Source of the DNA: Marinobacter daepoensis DSM 16072
GTDB lineage: Bacteria > Pseudomonadota > Gammaproteobacteria > Pseudomonadales > Oleiphilaceae
Assembly: GCF_000421165.1 (NCBI RefSeq)
Contig: NZ_ATWI01000012.1
Coordinates: 186,001-250,000, forward strand
Direction of reading: 5' to 3'
DNA: 64,000 nt
The notes beneath the pieces were generated by a model. It was not told the origin of the DNA and made no database searches. It was given only the letters and a program-made list of their open reading frames with translations. Made by a program: the position numbers and the translations under genes. Positions 59,322-64,000 of this stretch are shown here, piece after piece (positions within the stretch are counted from its first letter, which is position 1; every line of letters begins with the position of its first letter).

Positions 59322-60539
59322 TCAGACACTGGCATTCGGTGTCTCGAAGGCTTTTGCGGGGTAGCGTTGTGCCAGCAGCAGGTAAGCGATCATGGCCAGA
59401 CCCGCGCACAGGGCAATGATGGTCGCCATCACCAGTGGGGTGCCGTTGTGCAGCGCGCCGACAAGCGCGCCGGCGATGGCAGCCGCGGTCATCTGGATAA
59501 ACCCGAACAGGGCAGAGGCTGAGCCAGCCATGGTTGGGAAATTGGCCAGGGCACCCGCCATGCACTGGGGCAAGGCCAGGCCGGTGCCTGCCATGAAAAT
59601 AGCCTGGGGAATCATGACAGCCCATGGACTGTGTACATGCTGGTAAGCCAGCAAAGCCATGGCGGCTCCGCCGACGAGCGAGGTGATCAGGCCGTAGAGC
59701 AGGATCTGGTCGGGGCTGAGGTATCGGGCCAGACGTATGGAACCCAGATTGCCGGCGATGTAGCCCGCGACCATGGAGGCAAAGTAGAGGCCAAAATGCT
59801 CGGGTTTAACCCCGAGGACATCGATCAGTACGAAGGAGGCGCCGGATAAAAAGGCAAACAGACCACCATAGATAGCCGCGTTGGTCAGGGTATAACCCAG
59901 AAAGCTGGCATCGGTGCTGATGCGGCGGTAGTTGGCGAACAGTTGGCGAGGGCGCAACGGTTGCCGGTGTGACGGCGGCAGGGGTTCCGGAATACCGAAG
60001 GCGGTGACGGCGGCCATCAGCAGGGCATAGCCGCCCATGGCGATAAAGATCCAGTGCCAGCTGAAGCCCGCCACCATGAGGCCGCCCAGGGTTGGCGCAA
60101 CGGCTGGGGCCAGAGCCATGATGCTGGCAAGCAGAGCGAGAATTTTGGCGGCGTCCCGGGGCGTGTAGATGTCCCGGACGATGGCCCGGCCGAGCACCGG
60201 GCCGGCCGACCCACCCAGAGCCTGCAGGAAGCGGCTTAACTGAAGGGTTTCAATATTGGTGGCCAGGGCACAGCCGACGCTGGCAAGCGCAAACAGCAGA
60301 AAGCCGCCTACCATGATGGGTTTTCGTCCGAAGCGGTCTGCCAGCGGGCCGCAGATCAGTTGGGCAAGGGCGAATCCCGCCAGGTAAAGGCTCAGAGTGA
60401 GCTGCACCTGGTCGGTGCCGGTATGGAAGTCGGCACCAATCTGAGGCAGGGCCGGCAGGTACATATCAACGGCCAGCGGCCCGAGGGCCACGGCGGCAGC
60501 CAGCAGTATGGTGGTCCAGATGCTTGTGAGTGCGAGCAC
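59322..60539 (-). CDS. Bcr/CflA-family MFS efflux transporter
   Basis: Twelve-helix MFS transporter of 405 residues. The motif A is GPLADRFGRKPIMVGG, helix 1 has AVDMYLPALPQIGADF, and SAGPVLGRAIVRDIYTPRDAAKIL is typical of Bcr/CflA. The start is a GTG at 60539 with AGGAAG about 5 bases upstream. It exports drugs such as bicyclomycin or sulfonamides, or natural metabolites. It lies 144 bases from the LysR gene on the same strand; regulatory link is possible but not obvious. Confidence 0.9.
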   Translation of the reverse strand: MLALTSIWTTILLAAAVALGPLAVDMYLPALPQIGADFHTGTDQVQLTLSLYLAGFALAQLICGPLADRFGRKPIMVGGFLLFALASVGCALATNIETLQLSRFLQALGGSAGPVLGRAIVRDIYTPRDAAKILALLASIMALAPAVAPTLGGLMVAGFSWHWIFIAMGGYALLMAAVTAFGIPEPLPPSHRQPLRPRQLFANYRRISTDASFLGYTLTNAAIYGGLFAFLSGASFVLIDVLGVKPEHFGLYFASMVAGYIAGNLGSIRLARYLSPDQILLYGLITSLVGGAAMALLAYQHVHSPWAVMIPQAIFMAGTGLALPQCMAGALANFPTMAGSASALFGFIQMTAAAIAGALVGALHNGTPLVMATIIALCAGLAMIAYLLLAQRYPAKAFETPNASV

Positions 60540-60682
60540 GGTTCTTCCTGTCTTTGGTGTCCGGCGCTGGCAGGCGTATGCCTGCCTGGGTCACCCGGCG
60601 TAAGGAGGAGGAAGTCTAGAACTTGTTTCGCGTTTAGATAACGGCTTACGGTTTCATGCAATACATGAACAAAACTGATTGA

Positions 60683-61594
60683 TTAATCGTTCAGGCCGTT
60701 CATGGTGGCCGCGACGGAATTGACCTGGTTGCGCAACCAGCGATGGGCCGGATCGTTCTGGTGGCGGCGGTGCCACAGCATGAGCAGGGTAAACGGTTTG
60801 TAGTCGAAGGGTAGCGGGACCCAGGCGAAGTCCCGCATGAGCTGGCTGCTCATACGTTGTGGAGCGGTGGCCAGCATATCGGTACCCCGAAGAAACTCCG
60901 GCAGGCCGGAAAAATTGGAGACAGTGACCAGATTGTTGCGTATCAGACCCTTGGCTTGCAGCGTGCTTTCGAACCCCAGGCGCTCGCCTGCCGTAAACAT
61001 AAGGGCGATATGATCGGCTTTCAGGTACGCCGCCAGATCGGACGGTGCGCTGCGATGATCCGGGTCGTAGAACACAACCATGCGGTCGCCCATCAGCCCG
61101 CGTTGCATGATGTCTGTGGTTTCCGGCGCATGGGGGCTGATGATCAGGTCGCAGGCTTCTTTACGCAGCATATCGGCATTGGGGATGCCGGATGGAATCA
61201 CCTGAATCCGGATTCCCGGTGCCTGCTGCCTCAGGATTGTCAGCAGACCGGGCAGGAGCAGGTCCCGCTGATAATCGTTGGCAGCGATGGTGAAGGTGAA
61301 TTCGGCGGAGGCCGGTTCAAACGGAGGCCCGGACGGCAAGGTGCGAAGGTCGTCCAGCAATTGCCGGATATGGGGGCCGGTGCGCATGGCGTAATCGGTG
61401 GGTACGATGCCACGCCCGGATTTTACGAACAGGGGGTCGCCAAACGCCTGACGCAGGCGTTCCAGTGTGTGGCTCACGGCCGATTGGGTGACGCCCAGGC
61501 GAATGGCGGCCCGGGAGACGCTGCCCTCGTCCAGTACCGCCACAAACGTTGCCAGGGACCGAAGGTCCAGGCTCAACATATCAACAGGTTTCAT
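60683..61594 (-). CDS. LysR-family regulator
   Basis: LysR regulator of 303 residues. HTH: LRSLATFVAVLDEGSVSRAAIRLGVTQSAVSHTLERLRQAFGDPLFVKSGRGIVPTDYA, a form close to the NodD/LeuO/PcaQ group. The effector half shows YQRDLLLPGLLTILRQQAPGIRIQVIPSG. Its target may be the MFS gene downstream or itself; the upstream PhaC-like gene ends 53 bases away on the same strand. Confidence 0.85.
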   Translation of the reverse strand: MKPVDMLSLDLRSLATFVAVLDEGSVSRAAIRLGVTQSAVSHTLERLRQAFGDPLFVKSGRGIVPTDYAMRTGPHIRQLLDDLRTLPSGPPFEPASAEFTFTIAANDYQRDLLLPGLLTILRQQAPGIRIQVIPSGIPNADMLRKEACDLIISPHAPETTDIMQRGLMGDRMVVFYDPDHRSAPSDLAAYLKADHIALMFTAGERLGFESTLQAKGLIRNNLVTVSNFSGLPEFLRGTDMLATAPQRMSSQLMRDFAWVPLPFDYKPFTLLMLWHRRHQNDPAHRWLRNQVNSVAATMNGLND

Positions 61595-61647
61595 GGGTGG
61601 CAGTTTAAAGCAGTAAGCCTATTCAGGTAAGTGGTTCGGCCAACCCC

Positions 61648-62799
61648 TTAGTCAGATCGTGCTGCCAACCAGTCGGCCAGCTCAAGCCAGGATGCCCGGG
61701 GCGCTTTGCTTCCGGCCAGTATCCCCATGTGCCCACCGGGGGCCACCCGGAAGGTCTTATCCGTGGAGCTGACGTGGTCCATCACCCGTTTGGCCGCACC
61801 GGGTGTGGCCAGTGTGTCCTCCTGCCCTGCGATGGCCAGTAAGTTGGCGTTTACATTTTCAAGCCGTGCGACATCTTCACCGATCTGGATTTCTCCTCTG
61901 GCCAGCTGGTTGTCGATCCAGACCCGGACCACTGTGTCCTGGATGACGCCGCCGGGGTACGCCACCATCCGGTCCAGAAAAGCTGAGGTGGTGGCGTGAC
62001 TGGTCACGAATTCCCGGTCGCCCAGCCGCACGATCAGCTCCCAGTAGCCCATCACGCTGCCCACCGGATTGGAGAGCTTGAAGCCAATGGTGTTGGCCCA
62101 ACCGGGTGTGTGGAACCAGTGCGGCTTGAGGTCGTGCAGCCGGAACCCGGTCCGTTTCCGGACCTGATCGGCGACATCGGCCAGGCGTTGATACATCCAG
62201 CCGATAAGGCCGGAGGCGTGGCTGTCGATAGGTAACCCCAGGACAACCGCGTTGCGGATATGCTGGTCCTGGCTCAGGGCTGAGTAGAACAGGGTGAACA
62301 TGCCGCCCATGCTCCAGCCGTGCAGCGACAGCTCCTGCTCGCCACTGTGCTCCCGTACCCGGTTCAGGTAATCCGGCAACAGTTCCGCCACATAGGTGTG
62401 CATGTTGTAGTGGGTGTGCTCGCGACCGGGAGTGCCCCAGTCAATAAGGTACACATCGAAACCTTTGGCCCTGAGAAAGCGAACCAGACTGCGCTGGGGG
62501 AACAGGTCGTATATCAGCATGTTCACTGCCAGCGGAGGAATGATGACAATCGGCGTGCGATGGCGGGTCTGTTCCACGGGGATGACGAGGCCATCCAGTT
62601 CAATGGCGTCTTCCTGCAAGGGCAGATAGTGCCGCAGACTGACCAGTCCGTTACTGTACAGCGTTTCGAACGGGGTCTGGCCCGCCTGCACCAGGCTGGC
62701 GGCACGGAACACTCGATCAAAGGCGTTGCCAGCGTAGAGCGCGCTTTGGCGGGCGATGCCGGAAGAAGTCTTGATGGCTGTTCTGAGCGGATTGCGCAT
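61648..62799 (-). CDS. PHA-synthase-like alpha/beta hydrolase with a serine nucleophile
   Basis: Alpha/beta-fold protein of 383 residues resembling PhaC-type polymerases in RHYLPLQEDAIEL, PIVIIPPLAVNMLIYDLFPQRSLVRFLRAKGFDVYLIDWG and late VNANLLAIAGQEDTLATPGAAKRVM. Yet the nucleophile elbow is LHGWSMGGMF, with Ser where true polymerases have Cys (GxCxG). A hydrolase or acyltransferase is thus more likely than a polymer-forming synthase. The start at 62799 gives the clear N-terminus MRNPLRTAIK; an ATG at 62868 would add 23 residues. It is divergent from the PlsC-like gene. Confidence 0.75.
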   Translation of the reverse strand: MRNPLRTAIKTSSGIARQSALYAGNAFDRVFRAASLVQAGQTPFETLYSNGLVSLRHYLPLQEDAIELDGLVIPVEQTRHRTPIVIIPPLAVNMLIYDLFPQRSLVRFLRAKGFDVYLIDWGTPGREHTHYNMHTYVAELLPDYLNRVREHSGEQELSLHGWSMGGMFTLFYSALSQDQHIRNAVVLGLPIDSHASGLIGWMYQRLADVADQVRKRTGFRLHDLKPHWFHTPGWANTIGFKLSNPVGSVMGYWELIVRLGDREFVTSHATTSAFLDRMVAYPGGVIQDTVVRVWIDNQLARGEIQIGEDVARLENVNANLLAIAGQEDTLATPGAAKRVMDHVSSTDKTFRVAPGGHMGILAGSKAPRASWLELADWLAARSD

Positions 62800-62980
62800 A
62801 TAAGGAGTCCGTGGAAAGGCAAGTGCGTGACAGGGCAAAGCATAGAGCGAGCTCCGTGCCTTAGCCATGGCATACCCGTCAGATCTGACCGGCACGATGG
62901 TCACTTCGGGCCACTGCCCAAGGCGCCGACGGATTGCTATGATGGCGGGCCTCGGAAACAACAACCACAACAGGATTACC

Positions 62981-63874
62981 ATGCTCAGCTTCCTGCCTGC
63001 TCCCGTTATTGGCGTGCTCAATGCGTTGCTCATCGGTCTTAACACGTTATTCTGGTGCATACTGCTGTATATCCCGGCAGTGTTTAAGCTGATCATTCCG
63101 CACCAGGGGTTTCGGGTGCTCTGTACACGGGTGATTATCTGGATTTCGGAATCCTGGGTGGCCTGTAACACAGGCTGGATGAAACTCACCCAGAAGACCG
63201 ACTGGCAGGTTGAGGGTGCCGATCAGCTCAAGCGCGAAAGCTGGTATCTGGTGCTCAGCAATCACCAGAGCTGGGTGGATATCCTGGCCATGCAGCGTGT
63301 GTTTAACCGCCAGGCACCGTTTCTGAAGTTTTTCCTGAAACAGCAGCTGATCTGGGTGCCGGTGATTGGCCTGGCCTGGTGGGGGCTGGATTTTCCGTTT
63401 ATGAAACGCTATAGCCGTGAGTATCTGATCAAGCACCCGGAGAAACGCGGGGATGACCTGAAGGCCACTCGTCAGGCCTGTGAAAAATTTCGCTACACCC
63501 CGGTCAGTGTCATGAATTTTGTGGAAGGTACCCGGTTCACACCCGCCAAGCACGCCCGTCAGAAATCACCCTATCAGCATCTTCTGGTACCGAAGGCCGG
63601 AGGTGTGGCGTTTGTGCTGGATGCCATGGGAGACTCCATTGACACGCTGGTGGATGTCACCATTGCCTATCCGAACGGAGCGCCTACCTTTTGGGAATTT
63701 ATGTGCGGTAAGGTGCCGGAAATCCTCCTGACGATTGATACTCAGGCCATTCCGGACAACCTGAAGGGCAAGGACTACTCCAGCGATGCGGAGCATCGCC
63801 GGAACGTCAAGGAGTGGCTGGGTGCACTCTGGCAGGCGAAGGATGAGCGCCTGGCCCGAATGCTGAACCGCTGA
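62981..63874 (+). CDS. PlsC-family 1-acylglycerol-3-phosphate-type acyltransferase (YihG-like)
   Basis: Membrane acyltransferase of 297 residues. Motif I NHQSWVD (after LVLSNHQSWVDILAMQ), then FPFMKRYSREYL, motif III FVEGTRFTPAK and motif with VPKAGGVAFVLDAMG. N-terminal hydrophobic helices anchor it. It resembles E. coli YihG, an alternative lysophosphatidate acyltransferase. The start at 62981 follows AGGA by 6 bases. Confidence 0.89.
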   Translation: MLSFLPAPVIGVLNALLIGLNTLFWCILLYIPAVFKLIIPHQGFRVLCTRVIIWISESWVACNTGWMKLTQKTDWQVEGADQLKRESWYLVLSNHQSWVDILAMQRVFNRQAPFLKFFLKQQLIWVPVIGLAWWGLDFPFMKRYSREYLIKHPEKRGDDLKATRQACEKFRYTPVSVMNFVEGTRFTPAKHARQKSPYQHLLVPKAGGVAFVLDAMGDSIDTLVDVTIAYPNGAPTFWEFMCGKVPEILLTIDTQAIPDNLKGKDYSSDAEHRRNVKEWLGALWQAKDERLARMLNR

Positions 63875-63883
63875 GGAGGCGGT

Positions 63884-64000
63884 TCAGTCGCTCTCGTTGC
63901 TGGTGCTGGCCGGGATTTCCTCGGCACTCTGCAGTTTGAAGTTGATCTGACGGCGTTCCTCGTCGACACCGGAAAAGCAGACGGTTACCCGCTGGTCCAG
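63884..64000 (-). CDS. 3' end of an unidentified minus-strand gene
   Basis: The last 38 codons of a minus-strand gene that continues beyond the window: frame open to the edge, stop TGA at 63884. The fragment contains VTVCFSGVDEERRQINFKLQ, which recalls the last strand of an S1-type RNA-binding domain in RNase R-like exonucleases, but it is too short to decide. Confidence 0.5.
   Translation of the reverse strand: MDQRVTVCFSGVDEERRQINFKLQSAEEIPASTSNESD

Noticed and set aside
61648..62799. True PHA synthase (phaC)
   Set aside because: Nucleophile is Ser, not Cys, and no other PHA genes are nearby.
1..64000. CRISPR array, prophage, insertion sequence, tRNA or rRNA genes
   Set aside because: No regular spaced repeats, transposase or integrase genes, or recognisable tRNA/rRNA sequences were seen on reading both strands.

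Overview
The window looks like a chromosomal segment of a marine, hydrocarbon- and fatty-acid-using gammaproteobacterium, most like Marinobacter or a close relative. The basis is gene content: an AlmA-type flavin monooxygenase, a second Baeyer-Villiger-type monooxygenase, FadE, split ahpC/ahpF, TRAP transport, RluF, YedE/YedF, Bcr-type MFS and Tpx, together with evenly high GC and dense packing. This is inference; there is no rRNA or other marker gene. I saw no insertion sequence, prophage, integrase, tRNA or CRISPR array, so the content reads as resident chromosome with modular metabolic cassettes.

Layout. 0.1-1.0 kb: a lysozyme-inhibitor lipoprotein. 1.0-11.1 kb: one long minus-strand cassette, read from right to left: LysR regulator, DUF1445 protein (D-glutamate cyclase/YcsI-like), TRAP transporter (dctP, dctQ, dctM), DUF2848 protein, amidase, an internally duplicated membrane protein, and the 5-oxoprolinase genes pxpA, pxpB, pxpC. 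Nearly all junctions from dctQ to pxpC overlap or are very short, so this is probably one operon for importing and opening 5-oxoproline-like cyclic amides. 11.2-13 kb: a META-domain lipoprotein and an isochorismatase-like hydrolase. 13-19.2 kb: sulfur and redox functions: yedE-yedF, ahpC, a 5'-nucleotidase lipoprotein and ahpF. The ahpC and ahpF promoters share one OxyR-like architecture in identical register.

19.2-27.5 kb: transglutaminase-like protein, acetylpolyamine amidohydrolase/HDAC homologue, almA, an NAD-dependent epimerase with a divergent MerR regulator and a MerR-type operator, an Lgt-like/TlpA fusion, rhlE, and ompW behind two FNR/Anr-like boxes. 27.7-31.9 kb: a dCache histidine kinase overlapped with a REC-DUF3369-GGDEF-like-EAL response regulator, a probable c-di-GMP signalling pair. 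32-38.8 kb: HxlR regulator with an Old Yellow Enzyme, TetR regulator with a Baeyer-Villiger-type monooxygenase (both pairs have tandem operator-like repeats), an acetate/succinyl CoA-transferase, and a LysR regulator.

38.9-40.6 kb: a 2-oxoglutarate oxygenase overlapped with a PhnZ/TmpB-like HD-domain diiron oxygenase. This is a phosphonate-degrading pair (TmpA/TmpB type) that would commonly be misannotated as gamma-butyrobetaine hydroxylase plus HD phosphohydrolase. 40.7-64 kb: mostly housekeeping and accessory genes: rluF, MarC-like, ChaC, sterol-desaturase-like protein, two EamA permeases, fadE, a UbiA-type prenyltransferase, AEC transporter, MalY/PatB-type lyase, a secreted AstE/AspA-like zinc hydrolase, a small YqaE/Pmp3 protein, a Nudix-MBL fusion, thioesterase, MATE and MFS efflux, tpx, two more LysR regulators, a PhaC-like alpha/beta hydrolase, a PlsC-type acyltransferase, and the 3' end of an unidentified gene.

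The strongest leads are the TmpAB-like pair, the extended oxoproline operon, and the set of regulator/operator pairs readable directly in the intergenic DNA. None of these functions was tested here; assignments rest on motif reading and remembered family features.
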